64,000 bases of DNA from positions 1-64,000 of the forward strand of contig CANLIC010000021.1 of the NCBI GenBank assembly GCA_947491025.1. The letters run 5' to 3'. The position numbers and the translations under genes are program-made. Positions 26,501 to 33,499 of the stretch are shown one piece after another. Numbering within the stretch: position 1 is the first letter of the stretch; each line of letters opens with the position of its first letter. The notes beneath the pieces were generated by a model that made no database searches, was not told where the DNA came from, and saw only the letters and a program-made list of their open reading frames with translations. The DNA is from Myxococcales bacterium. Lineage in GTDB: Bacteria > Myxococcota_A > UBA9042.

Positions 26501-27588
26501 AGCGCGCCGGCGCAGGTGTCGGGGCCGGTGCAGGCGTCGCTGTCGTCGCAGGGCAAGGGCTTGCCATCGGCGCTCTTGGCTGGCGTGTGGCCGCACGCAC
26601 CGGTCGCCTCGGCGCAGGTGTCGGCGGTGCACGGGTTGCCGTCGTCGCACGCCTTGCCCGCGCCGAAGCAAGTGCCGGCTTTGCACGCGTCGCCGCTGGT
26701 GCAGGCGTTGCCGTCGTCGCAGCTCTTGGTGGTGGCGCTCGGCAGCGAAACGCAGCCGGCCGCGCTGCAGGTGTCGTCGGTGCAGGGGTTGCCGTCGTTG
26801 CACGACGTGACGGCGTCGGGGATGCAGACCGCGCCGATGCAGTGGTCGCCGAGGGTGCAGGCGTCGCCGTCGTCGCAGGCCTTGCCGGCGTCGCTCGTCG
26901 CGATGTGCCCGCACCCCTTGGCCTTGTCGCAGCTGTCGGACGTGCAGGCGTTGGCGTCGTCGCATGAGGTCACAGCACCGGAGAGGCAGACTTCGCCCTT
27001 GCAGGCGTCGCCGCTGGTGCAGGCGTCGCCATCCTCGCAGCCGCCGGCCTTGCCCTGCAGCGCGGCGTTCACCGCGTGGCCGCAGCCGCCGTCCACGCCG
27101 CAGCTGTCGGTGGTGCACGGGTTGGCGTCGTCGCAGCTCGTGACCGCGGTCGGCAGGCAGGCGCCCTTGAGGCAGCGGTCGCCCGTCGAGCAGCCGTTGC
27201 CGTCATCGCAGGGGGTGGCCGGCGCGTCCGGGACTGGGGCGTGGCTGCAGCCACCGGCCGTCGCGCTGCAGTCGTCGACGGTGCAGACGCTGCCGTCGTC
27301 GCAGACCTTGGCGTTCCCGCTCTTGCAGTCGCCTCCTTTGCAGAGGTCGCCGCTGGTGCACGGGTCGCCGTCCTCGCACGGCGCGCCCTCGACGCAGGCC
27401 GTGGTCTCGGCATGGTCGGCGGCATCAGCGCTGTCGCTGTCCGCGCTGCCGTCGGCGGAGTCTTCGGCCTCGGCATCGAGCGCGACGTCCCCCTCGCCGC
27501 CCTGGGTGTCGTCCGGCGGCGTGCTGCCGCAGGCGCCGATCGCCAGCCCGAGCCAGAGCAGCAGAGGGCGGAGGTGTGTGGCGTTCAT
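20503..27588 (-). CDS. giant Cys-rich mosaic lipoprotein: CTDC repeats, FG-GAP, C-type lectin, RCC1, EGF, kelch (2361 aa)
   Basis: The start at 27588 gives a signal peptide with lipobox LGLAIGAC and an acidic linker. Residues ~60-580 are CDDGxxCTxDxC-type repeats. Residues ~585-1000 are FG-GAP/VCBS-like units (repeats of VDGDGDIDLVV, LDGDGAADGYG). After more Cys repeats come putative metal-binding units (CDDKDNNCDGAIDDGC, CDGVDNNCDG). Residues ~1316-1440 are a C-type lectin domain (GSCYKVF, WTDAEVQCVNWGGHLASI, WIGATD, GEPNN). Residues ~1580-1935 are RCC1 repeats (LWAWGDNTNGRLGLGD). Then comes one EGF module (CKNGGSCAVSGSSFVCTC), and ~1975-2361 are kelch repeats (LKDGRVLVIAGF). No enzyme motif. 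The many binding folds suggest a surface recognition protein. The gene starts 2 bases after the stop of the upstream giant, so the two form an operon. Confidence 0.85.
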   Translation of the reverse strand: MNATHLRPLLLWLGLAIGACGSTPPDDTQGGEGDVALDAEAEDSADGSADSDSADAADHAETTACVEGAPCEDGDPCTSGDLCKGGDCKSGNAKVCDDGSVCTVDDCSATAGGCSHAPVPDAPATPCDDGNGCSTGDRCLKGACLPTAVTSCDDANPCTTDSCGVDGGCGHAVNAALQGKAGGCEDGDACTSGDACKGEVCLSGAVTSCDDANACTSDSCDKAKGCGHIATSDAGKACDDGDACTLGDHCIGAVCIPDAVTSCNDGNPCTDDTCSAAGCVSLPSATTKSCDDGNACTSGDACKAGTCFGAGKACDDGNPCTADTCAEATGACGHTPAKSADGKPLPCDDSDACTGPDTCAGALCLAGAATACDDGNPCTTDACGAATGCSHAPNTLPCDDGSLCTFLEACKEGACTPGKTKACVDGLACTSDGCDGKTGNCAFAKLTATAETPAPCDDGDTCTKDEACSGGTCTGGKPGGCDDGNACTFDACDAGKGCLNVETAAACDDGDACTQGDQCVKGACKFLSSVDCDDGKVCTDEACNKSNGKCLVTTKADDTSCNDGNLCTQGEICAAGVCTAPPAKAEVRTAISKVAWSNLPVAVLGDVDGDGKIDLLGADPSAKIQPLPRIGVSKGGPGATFGAMKLLAAWTDGSRCADDAPSPRLLLADVDGDGDRDLIVSGVSHKPCGGGDSAAEAVHVAENQGGTLAKPAAIHSFGTLPSDVVWKHTVGIAWGRFVDAKSHQLAVLSATRANGVDGEVTVREVRLLTPKVTAGVLSWTSWGEAPTTPLSALKGSGAEELRLDVADLDGDGMDELLVQQESDNDGFTGLVLTKGSSAGTFTAKVTTATGGQLLPGLLSAADVDGDGDIDLVVQRLVDGQGKGSYKEAAELFRNDGNAGWWLAPTLKAEPFVPPPSGGAASFQALYGVADLDGDGAADGYGLVAGSDGKGTRAAIWLVSGGKSTLQLAAPAQLDESRVIGAPDLDGDGHGDVVVVTEALVLAASASRDGCTDGNVCTLDACDLAKGCKSTQAVAACDDGSPCTVDDVCAKGSCQAGEAKSCDDSNVCTDDACDPKKGCVHSNNSAPCGQGGCSATCSDGQCPVNPGPEVCDDKDNNCDGAIDDGCLDADKDGYCKQGIAFVGKPKVCPGGGQDCDDKDSKAHPGSSELCGDDKDNNCNGQAEETCACGDGILTTSLGEQCDDNNSVNGDGCASDCTKEPTCGDNSCNGSETCTSCVQDCGGCKDADGDGAPADKDCDDTNSKVYPGAKEVCDGVDNNCDGTNDNGAPCDDGSVCTVDSCAQGKCAAVAKAEAKHPTCEDTIWKGSCYKVFGSGQSPKVTWTDAEVQCVNWGGHLASIASKEEDDVVRQLTLPLSPNFGGWIGATDVEQEGVWKWNDGTPFSYKNWLAGEPNNLQGEHCAANGGTGWIDLKNTNAQGTYVCERTAPLVCDDADGCTVNDQCAATGKCSGAAKSCDDGNACTADACDAKTASCTNTANPGPCNDGDACTSNDACADKACGGKATVCDDGDPCTVDACDAKSGGCTSPAKDCGSGKVCSTASATAGQCVAECGATTALATGGSVSFVIRSGSLWAWGDNTNGRLGLGDTNPRLDETQVGKDADWAMVSSAGQHAAAIKTDGTLWTWGNGANGRLGHGDLLEQTTPKQVGSLKDWAVVSVGNDHTAAIKKDGTLWAWGGWAEGQRCGATSDATTPTQIGSDKNWSTASPYVLSANFSNTMVIKSDGTLWGCGKNELGSLGVGHGNKVTTMTREATSATAFSAIVSHRLVSAAIKSDGTLWTTGQSDYGRLARSCSVVPCNKFGQEDGKATDWKRVAVGGFHLNLLKTNGEVWSIGSDETGLLWRGLIATSTTLVKAQGGGVADVGSWYYSAIALKSDGTRWGAGGNGATSILGLGNTLASVQGDLSQKGKATSTPTLACATTPCSTAPCKNGGSCAVSGSSFVCTCPGTFSGLTCEDPKPSDWQAGPNLQAGSRTQAELVKLKDGRVLVIAGFQNGAPVKTAEVYNPAGSGSMTAVSNDLGSTRRRTASVLLADGRVVVTHGDTQGNVVLADVRIYDPQSDSFDGGTDTGVKRLFHTATALNDGRVLIAGGSFGVGVSPQTSATLFKPSDKTFATITIGGARQDHAAILLGNGKVLLVGGRSNATTWHTGSVVFDPSNDSVTNVDGNTGPRNLPFVFTLPGGKILIGGGGVEDTFALYDPATNKATLHSGADGIRNSWEATATQLKDGRVLVAGGTLAGVQTPSTRIYDPKTNAFADGPVLKVAVRNHGAVRILDGRVLFIAGTLANNTQTQATQIYDPATNAFAISANLAQGRIQFTPIALDNGGAFLAGGYNGGYLNTTAVFK

Positions 27589-27590
27589 CC

Positions 27591-29732
27591 TTAGAAGACC
27601 TCGACGTCGATGGTGGCCTCGAGCTTGATACCCGATCCACACAGCGTCTGTGGCACGATGATGCGGATCGGCAGCTGCTGGCCGATGGCAGACGTGGCGA
27701 GCGTCACCTCGGCCTGGCCAGCGGCGCAGACGCTGGTGGTGACCGGGCAGGTTGTGCCGCCGAGCTCCACCGAGGCCTTGATCGCACCAAAGGGCACCTT
27801 GGGCGTGATGGTCACGACGTACTTGCCCTGCTGCTTCACGAGGTGCCGCAGCTCATGGCCGAGCGCGCCCGCGGTCGTGCACTTCGAGGTGCCGGCGAGG
27901 GTATTCTTCAGCGCACACAGGTCGATGGCGAGGTTGTTGGCGAACGAGCCGACCGGCAGCGGGCCAGGCGTCTTGCAGAGCTGAGCCGCGCTACCGCTGC
28001 AGACGTCGCTGCCCGCGCTGCACGCCCCGTCCTTGCAAGCGTCTTGCTTGGTGCAGGGGCTGCCGTCTTCGCAAGCGATGGGGACCGGCGAGAACACGCA
28101 GCCCGAGGCCGCCGCGCACGTGTCCAAGGTGCAAGCGTTGCCGTCGTCGCAGACTTTGGCGCCACCCGACTTGCAGGCGCCGGCCGCGCACGCGTCGCCG
28201 GCCGTGCACGCGTTTCCATCCTCGCACGCGGCCGTATTCGCGGTGTGCTTGCAGCCAGCCTTGGCGTCGCAGGTATCGGTCGTGCAGATCGCGCCGTCGT
28301 TGCAGCCCAGGCTGGTGCCGGAGGGCTTGCAGGCGCCGCCGGCGCAGGCGTCGTTCAACGTGCACGCGTCGCCGTCGTCGCAAGGCAAGCTGTTGGCGGC
28401 GAAGCTGCAGCCCGTGGTCGCCTTGCAGCTGTTGTTGGTGCACGGCTCGTTGTCGTCGCAGGCCTTGGCCTTGCCGCCCTTGCAGCTGCCGCTGACGCAT
28501 GACTCGGCCTCAGAGCAAGCGTTGCCGTCGTCACAGGGGCCGGCGACGCTGGCAAAGACGCAGCCCTTGGCCTTGTCGCAGCTGTCGGACGTGCACGGGT
28601 TGGTGTCGTCGCAGGCCTTGGCGTTGCCGGGCTGGCACTTGCCCGCGGCACACGACTCGCCGGTGGTACAGGCGTCGCCGTCGTCGCAGGCGCCCGACTT
28701 CGCCGTGGCGCTGCAGCCGCTCGCGGCGAGGCAGGTGTCGTTCGTGCACGGGTTGCTGTCGTCGCAGGTCTTCACCTTGCCCGCGGCGCAGCTGCCGCCT
28801 TTGCACGCGTCCAGCTCGGTGCAGGCGCTGGCGTCGTCGCAGGCGGCGCTGTTGGCGGAGTTGTTGCAGCCGGCCGGGCCGCACGCGTCATCGGTGCAGG
28901 CGTTGCCGTCGTCGCAGGTGTTGTTCTTGATGGCATCGAACGGCTTGCCATGGCAGGCGCCGCCGGCACAGGCGTCGGCGTTGGTACAAGGGTCGCCGTC
29001 GTCGCAGCCGAGGGTGGTGTCGCTGTGAGCGCAGCCGGTCTTGGCCTCGCAGCTGTCTTGGGTGCAAGGGTTGCCGTCGTCGCAATCCAGCAGCGTCGAC
29101 GGCGTGCAGTTGCCGCTTTTGCAGGCGCTCTTGGTCGTGCAGGCGTCTTGGTCCTCGCAGTCGAGCGCGTTGAAGCCGTGGACGCATCCGACCTCGCTGT
29201 TGCAGCTGTCGTCCGTGCAGGGCTTGCCGTCGTCACACGAGGTCGCGTTGCCGCCCTTGCACGCGCCTGCCTCACAGAGACCGCCCTCAGTGCAGGGGTC
29301 AGCGTCGTCGCAGGGAGCGGTGTTGGGCCCGTGGAGGCAGCCCGAGAGCTCGTTGCAGCTGCCCGTCGTGCAGGGGTTGCCGTCATCGCAGACCACCGCC
29401 TGGCCGCCTTTGCAGGCGCCGTCGCTGCAGCTGCTGCTTGCGGTACAGGCGTTGCCGTCGTCGCAGGCGCCGGTCGTCGGCGTCGCGCTGCACGACCCAT
29501 CCTTGCAGGTGTCGACCGTGCAAGGGTTGTTGTCGTTGCAGGTGATCTCTCCGCAGAGGGAGGCCAGCTTCAGGGCTTCTACGTAGTCCTGGAGGTTGTC
29601 ATTGCAGCCCTGTGGCAGGGCGAGCAGCAGCAGCAGAAAGCCTGCCCAGCCGACTCGCTCTCGGTGCGTTTGCGGCGGCCGTGCCGCAATGACCCCGCCT
29701 GTCCGAGCTGCCGTGGCGATTCCGTCCATCAT
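27591..29732 (-). CDS. giant Cys-rich CTDC-repeat lipoprotein (713 aa)
   Basis: An N-region of ~27 residues, the hydrophobic run FLLLLLALPQGC and the lipobox cysteine mark a lipoprotein. The start was set at the first of two adjacent ATGs; the RBS is weak, so the next ATG (29729) or one further upstream is possible. Residues ~50-580 are an almost uninterrupted array of CDDGNxCTxDxC repeats, broken only by short linkers. The last ~125 residues form a beta-type domain without CDDG units (LKNTLAGTSKCTTAGALGHEL, YVVTITPKV), ending in LEATIDVEVF. No catalytic motif. The next giant gene begins 2 bases after this stop, so the two are very likely co-transcribed and perhaps assemble together. Confidence 0.8.
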   Translation of the reverse strand: MMDGIATAARTGGVIAARPPQTHRERVGWAGFLLLLLALPQGCNDNLQDYVEALKLASLCGEITCNDNNPCTVDTCKDGSCSATPTTGACDDGNACTASSSCSDGACKGGQAVVCDDGNPCTTGSCNELSGCLHGPNTAPCDDADPCTEGGLCEAGACKGGNATSCDDGKPCTDDSCNSEVGCVHGFNALDCEDQDACTTKSACKSGNCTPSTLLDCDDGNPCTQDSCEAKTGCAHSDTTLGCDDGDPCTNADACAGGACHGKPFDAIKNNTCDDGNACTDDACGPAGCNNSANSAACDDASACTELDACKGGSCAAGKVKTCDDSNPCTNDTCLAASGCSATAKSGACDDGDACTTGESCAAGKCQPGNAKACDDTNPCTSDSCDKAKGCVFASVAGPCDDGNACSEAESCVSGSCKGGKAKACDDNEPCTNNSCKATTGCSFAANSLPCDDGDACTLNDACAGGACKPSGTSLGCNDGAICTTDTCDAKAGCKHTANTAACEDGNACTAGDACAAGACKSGGAKVCDDGNACTLDTCAAASGCVFSPVPIACEDGSPCTKQDACKDGACSAGSDVCSGSAAQLCKTPGPLPVGSFANNLAIDLCALKNTLAGTSKCTTAGALGHELRHLVKQQGKYVVTITPKVPFGAIKASVELGGTTCPVTTSVCAAGQAEVTLATSAIGQQLPIRIIVPQTLCGSGIKLEATIDVEVF

Positions 29733-30025
29733 GCGTCGTCGTAGCACCTGCGGCGAACGCGCGCCGGACTCCGTGGCTCGCCGCAGCCTCATCGGCAAGC
29801 GCGGCGGCTCGCCATTCCGGACTTCGCGCGGGAAGCTTGGACCCCAGCGCAGTTGCGAGCCTCGCCCCAGCGCTCGGCTCCCCGCAAATTGCCAGTCGCG
29901 CCGATCTGCGTCAACGACGCCTCGGCCGCCCTGGCGCCCGCGGAGTCACGACGACGGCCTGTCAGCGGCTCCTCTGCGCGGCGCGAGACAGGCGATGACC
30001 GCAGCGCCGCTGGCCCGAGGCGGGC
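29733..30025. other. gap upstream of the giant-gene operon
   Basis: Upstream flank of the two-gene minus-strand operon, so it should carry its promoter. No clear promoter boxes were seen. Frames are open on both strands with Arg/Pro-rich, gene-unlike translations. Confidence 0.35.
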
Positions 30026-30173
30026 TCAAGCGCTTGTGCTGAGGCTTGCTGAGGCCGGACGGGAGATGCCGCGCCGACGGCAGGCCTCGGGCGCGGTCGC
30101 GCCGGCTGCGACTTCTTTGAAGAGCAGGGTCTTCTGGCTGTCTGCGGACTTGCTGCTTCGAATGTCGGTGTCC
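30026..30173 (-). pseudogene. IS3/IS911-type OrfA remnant (HTH fragment)
   Basis: The minus-strand frame ending at the TGA (30028-30026) reads KSADSQKTLLFKEVAAGA then APEACRRRGIS. The rhythm matches the N-terminal helix-turn-helix of IS3-family OrfA proteins (x-G-x-x-x-x-E-x-C-R-x-x-G-I-S). Only ~45 residues are left, without a proper start codon, and the DDE orfB is absent. It begins directly inside the palindrome at 30172-30223, as expected if that palindrome holds an insertion-sequence end. Short and degenerate, so the family call is tentative. Confidence 0.45.
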
Positions 30174-30223
30174 CCCTCAAGCGGGTCAGGCCTCCATGAT
30201 GCCTGGACCCGTTCTTGAGGGGG
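30172..30223. repeat. inverted repeat, probable abutting IS ends
   Basis: CCCCCTCAAGCGGGTCAGGC (30172-30191) is repeated in inverse as GCCTGGACCCGTTCTTGAGG and its last three G (30201-30223). The arms agree except for a two-base and a one-base insertion, and are separated by about 9 bases. Read on the minus strand, one arm runs straight into the OrfA remnant, as the left end of an IS would. The other arm looks like the matching right end placed head-on. It could also work as a strong hairpin terminator. Confidence 0.6.
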
Positions 30224-30325
30224 CGCGTCAGCTTGCGCCGCCGATCCGTGAGCACCGATGGCGGACCCGGTTCGCTGGCGCAGGGCGCGGATGTGTCGGG
30301 GTTGGATGCGCCGCGGCGGGTAGAG

Positions 30326-30997
30326 CTAGGCGTCGCCTTTGGACTTGCCGCCCTTGCCGCCCTTGCTGTCGTCGTCGCTGTCGTCGTCGCCGTCGTCGTC
30401 GTCGCCGTCGCCAGACTTCGAAGACTCAAGGCTATGGTCGCGCCAATCGGCTTCTTTGTACGCAAACGTCAGGGACTCCGTGCTCTCGCCCGAGCTGTCG
30501 CCGCGCGTCTCGACCCCGGTCAGGGTCACGTCCCAGAACTTGGCGGAGAGCCAGAGTTTGCCGTCACGCATCACGTGCAGTGTGGCCTTCTTGGACGGCT
30601 TGCCAGCTTGCGCGCGCTCCATGATCTCCGCGGTTGCGAAGTCGATGTCTTTCTCAACGCGGAAGTGGCCGCCGCCGCTGGCGAGGCTCGCGAGCGCCTC
30701 CGCGGCGGTCAACTTGGTCGGCATTGCCGCTGCCCAGCCGACGATCGCGAACGCGCCGCCCGGCACGCCCTGCAGCTTGAGCGACGCCTGGTACACGGAG
30801 GGCAGGAGCGCTGGAGCCGGCGTCGGCGCCACGCCGCCGCTCGCGCTGGCGCTCCCGGACATAGCGAACGCGCTGGGCAAACCACCGCTGGCTAGCGCGG
30901 CGCCGGCGGCCAAGGCGGCTTTGAGCCAATCGCGGCGGGTAAGCTGGATCCCAGCGGCGGCGTGATCGGGCGCGGGGAGGTCGATTGACGTTGGCAT
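30326..30997 (-). CDS. Tat-signal Hcp-like protein with Asp-rich tail (223 aa)
   Basis: AGGAG sits about 8 bases before the ATG. The N-terminus has a twin-arginine motif, T-R-R-D-W-L-K (20-26), a weakly hydrophobic Ala/Gly core and an A-F-A cleavage site (about residue 45), so it should leave the cytoplasm folded through Tat. Residues ~70-185 follow the pattern of the Hcp family: HFRVEKDIDFATAEIMERAQ, then G-K-P-x-K-K-A-T-L-H-V, KFWDVTLTGVETRGDSS and ESLTFAYKEADW. The tail is Ser/Asp/Gly/Lys low complexity with a long acidic run. It lies 87 bases after an ordinary Hcp gene on the same strand. Hcp is normally cytoplasmic until the T6SS fires, so a Tat-exported relative is unusual. The Hcp relation is inferred from pattern, not from a search. 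Confidence 0.6.
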   Translation of the reverse strand: MPTSIDLPAPDHAAAGIQLTRRDWLKAALAAGAALASGGLPSAFAMSGSASASGGVAPTPAPALLPSVYQASLKLQGVPGGAFAIVGWAAAMPTKLTAAEALASLASGGGHFRVEKDIDFATAEIMERAQAGKPSKKATLHVMRDGKLWLSAKFWDVTLTGVETRGDSSGESTESLTFAYKEADWRDHSLESSKSGDGDDDDGDDDSDDDSKGGKGGKSKGDA

Positions 30998-31084
30998 CGG
31001 CAGCTCCTGGCTGAGAGAGAACGCCGCGCTGAGCGCGCCCCCAGCGCTGGGTGGCACGGGGGCGCGCCGCGTGGCGAACGCGCA

Positions 31085-31591
31085 CTAGGCGACGACGTTG
31101 GTCCGGAGGTCGTGCGACTTCGGGAGCGTGCTACCGGGCTTGACCTTGGATGGGTCGGTACTCTGGTAGGTGTACGTCACCTTCTGGTAGTTCAACGCTG
31201 CGGAGACCAACGGGGAGGCTCCTCCGTCGCCGGCGACCTCCATGTGGGTGATGACGACCGCCTCGAGTTCGACCTTGAGGTACGGCACGGCATCCCTGAC
31301 GCCCTCGCTGCTGACCCGGTAGCAAGTGAGCGTGCCCTTGTCGATGTGCTTGCCGCTCCAGAGATGGCCCAGCATCGCCGTCAGCGCTACGTCGGCGCTC
31401 ATCGTCAGCTGGAGGTTACCGTGCTGGGTCAGCTCCTTGCTGTCGCCGGTGCCTTCGCTGCGCACCGGGTTGGTTGGCTGCTCCCACGAGTGGCTGTACG
31501 AGATGATCTCCTGCATCCCTTCGTGGCCCTTCATCAAGGACGAGCCGGTAATCGCTGGGCCCTCGAACTTAACGAAAATTTGCGTGGCCAT
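31085..31591 (-). CDS. hcp: Hcp family type VI secretion tube protein (168 aa)
   Basis: The ATG has a GGGAG RBS. The sequence has the Hcp pattern: MATQIFVKFEGPAITGSS at the N-terminus, a short-helix loop (HEGMQEIISYSHSWEQP), a central HIDKGTLTCYR strand, and a C-terminal VVITHMEVAGDGG plus NYQKVTYTYQ. Length is normal for Hcp, which forms hexameric rings that stack into the T6SS inner tube and can carry effectors. No sheath, baseplate, VgrG or ClpV gene is in the window, so this is an orphan hcp here. The Tat-signal Hcp-like gene follows 87 bases downstream and is probably in the same transcript. Confidence 0.8.
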   Translation of the reverse strand: MATQIFVKFEGPAITGSSLMKGHEGMQEIISYSHSWEQPTNPVRSEGTGDSKELTQHGNLQLTMSADVALTAMLGHLWSGKHIDKGTLTCYRVSSEGVRDAVPYLKVELEAVVITHMEVAGDGGASPLVSAALNYQKVTYTYQSTDPSKVKPGSTLPKSHDLRTNVVA

Positions 31592-31918
31592 CGTAGCTCC
31601 CTGGGTCGCGAGTGCGCCTTTTCTGCCTGTCGTAAGGCGTTGTCGTGCCCCTCGGATCGCAGCGCGCGATGCCTCTGGGCTCGTTTGAGGATGGTAGCAA
31701 GGGTCTTCGTGAAATGGGCGCCCAAAATGGCGCGTGGAGCCCGAATTCTCCTCGATGATAGGTCGGTGAAAGGTCTGGGGCACCGGCAGCAGCCTCGGTC
31801 GCGGCCGCCTAGAGCGCCCTGAACCTCTTGCAATCGAAGATGCTTTCCGTCGGCGCTGGTCATCGGAGCGCAGTGGATGCGCCGCGGTCGCTTCCCCCGA
31901 TGCGCCGCAGAGGTCGCG
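31592..31918. promoter_or_regulatory. upstream region of hcp
   Basis: Probable promoter region for the minus-strand hcp pair. I looked for a sigma-54 type GG-N10-GC element, common for hcp genes, and saw only an imperfect candidate, so no site is claimed. No gene supported. Confidence 0.3.
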
Positions 31919-32602
31919 TCAGGCGGCGTCGCGCGCCCGCGGACCGCAGCCCTTGATGGCGCCCGGGACGGGCACAACGTGGTGGGCGCCGGCGATCAAC
32001 GACTCGGCGAGCTGGCGCTCCGGCACGGATTGCGGTGTGCCCGGGCGAACTGCGACAGGCTCGCCCTGCGCCCCGCACGATACCCACCGCTCGCTGCCAT
32101 CGGGGGCACAGGCGACTCCGGGCGGCTGGAGGAAGGCTGTCGTGCTGTCGCGTGGCGTCCCCGTCGCCAAGTCCCAGGGCGTCAACAGGTTGGCCTTGGG
32201 GTGGGTCGCGATGGCTACGCGTGTGGAATCGAGGATCGCTCGACCTTACGGCTCGCCTGTCAGCGCCTCGACCGTTGGGTCGGTGACGGTGTGCATCTGC
32301 GCGTCTGGCCCGCTGTCGCTGCGCCCCAGGTTCAAGCCTCCGTCGACCTCGGCCGGGCCCCGTAGCTGGCTGTAGCGGGGCCCGGGACAACGAGAGCCGC
32401 ATCGCCCGGCGCGCGTGAGCGGCATCGAGGCACGAAGCCTGCGAAGGCCCTGTCCGGCTGGCATGGCGTGGCTGCCCGCAACGCCCCAGGTGTCGTCGAT
32501 GCGCGCAATCTGCGACTGCAAGCCCACGCCCGTCCGGCTCGAGGGTGGCCTGACCGCCGCCGACGGCTTGACGGCGGTCCAGCGCGAGGCCGCCTCCTGC
32601 AT
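31919..32602 (-). pseudogene. broken beta-propeller-like surface protein remnant
   Basis: Two minus-strand frames carry protein-like text that together read as parts of one gene. The upstream part holds AEVDGGLNLGRSDSGPDAQM and then a stop at about 32246. The next frame holds ILDSTRVAIATHPKANLLTP then GVACAPDGSERWVSCG, the rhythm of a YVTN/WD-type propeller repeat, and ends at 31919. A frameshift near 32240 is needed to join them. No signal peptide or RBS is left on the 5' side, which borders the duplicated segment. Family call is tentative. Confidence 0.35.
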
Positions 32603-32785
32603 GACCTACGCCAGGGAGCAGCGGCCGATCTGCGCCCCGGTTGCAAGGCCCGTCCGAGCCCGCGCCGTGATGGACCGAGCCGATCCCATTGGCACGCGTG
32701 CTCTCGATTGCGACGCCGCTGGCGCTGCTCGGCCACCGACGCAAGCTCTTTGGCTCTTCTGAGGCCGCCTTCGCGACGGCGGCGT

Positions 32786-33370
32786 TGGCAGCGAAGGGTG
32801 GCTTTCAGGCGAGCCTCGGCGGCAGCCAGCTCGGCGTCGATGACAGCGGCGTGGCGGTGAGCGCGCTGACGGTGCACCACCAGAACGCTGACCCGAGCGG
32901 CGTGGGCTGCATCGCCACGGTGCAGCTGACGATGGCCAAGCCGGACGGCAGCTGCCGCCTCGATCTCGCCTTCGCGTCGAGCAACGACGGCCTGGGGCCG
33001 CGTCTGAAGGCCCTGAGCTTTCATGCGCGAACCGCGATCCTGAACCCAGGCGCCGCGTCCAAGGTCCTGCCTTGCGCCGGCTGGCCGGCGGAGTCGACAG
33101 AGGGGCCGGTCGTCTACGAGGGCCAGGCGCCGCAGGGATCGATCGGCCTGGCCTCTTTGGCGCAGCCGCTGGCGGGTCAGGCGGTGGCGACGCTTCTGAA
33201 TCAGCACGTGCAGGTGGCGCTCGATGCGCCGGTCGCCATGATCGGGGCTGGCAAGCAGTTCACGCTGACGCTGACATCGTTGGCCATTCAGGGGACCCTG
33301 GAGAGCATCGGCAACCCCAACGCAAGCTGCGGCAAGCCGGCCTTCGCACTGCCGAAGTGGAGCCTCGCCA
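32786..33370 (+). repeat. segmental duplication, copy 2 (585 bp), orphan domain
   Basis: Near-identical copy of 19258-19842 in the same orientation. It holds only the central beta domain of the thioredoxin-like lipoprotein; the lipoprotein signal and the thioredoxin domain are both missing. The reading frame is intact across the copy, but there is no RBS or convincing start upstream. The frame runs on through non-coding-looking sequence into the following gene. It is best read as a duplicated fragment, not a working gene. Confidence 0.85.
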
Positions 33371-33499
33371 GGATCGAAGGCGATCAGCCATCGATCTCCA
33401 CTCTGGCGGCTCGCGAAACATGGCCGGCGCACGACCGGATGCGGTATGGTAAACGCCACGGCGATTGGACCGACGCCAGGGACGACGATGGAGGTTGGA

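Noticed and set aside
22549..26967. 1472-codon open frame on the plus strand
   Set aside because: Its translation is a monotonous antisense pattern (GAGVAVVAG-type phrases) opposite the CDDG repeats of the minus-strand giant, with no signal peptide or RBS.
31592..31918. Sigma-54 promoter for hcp
   Set aside because: Only an imperfect GG-N10-GC match without the full TGGCAC/TTGC boxes.
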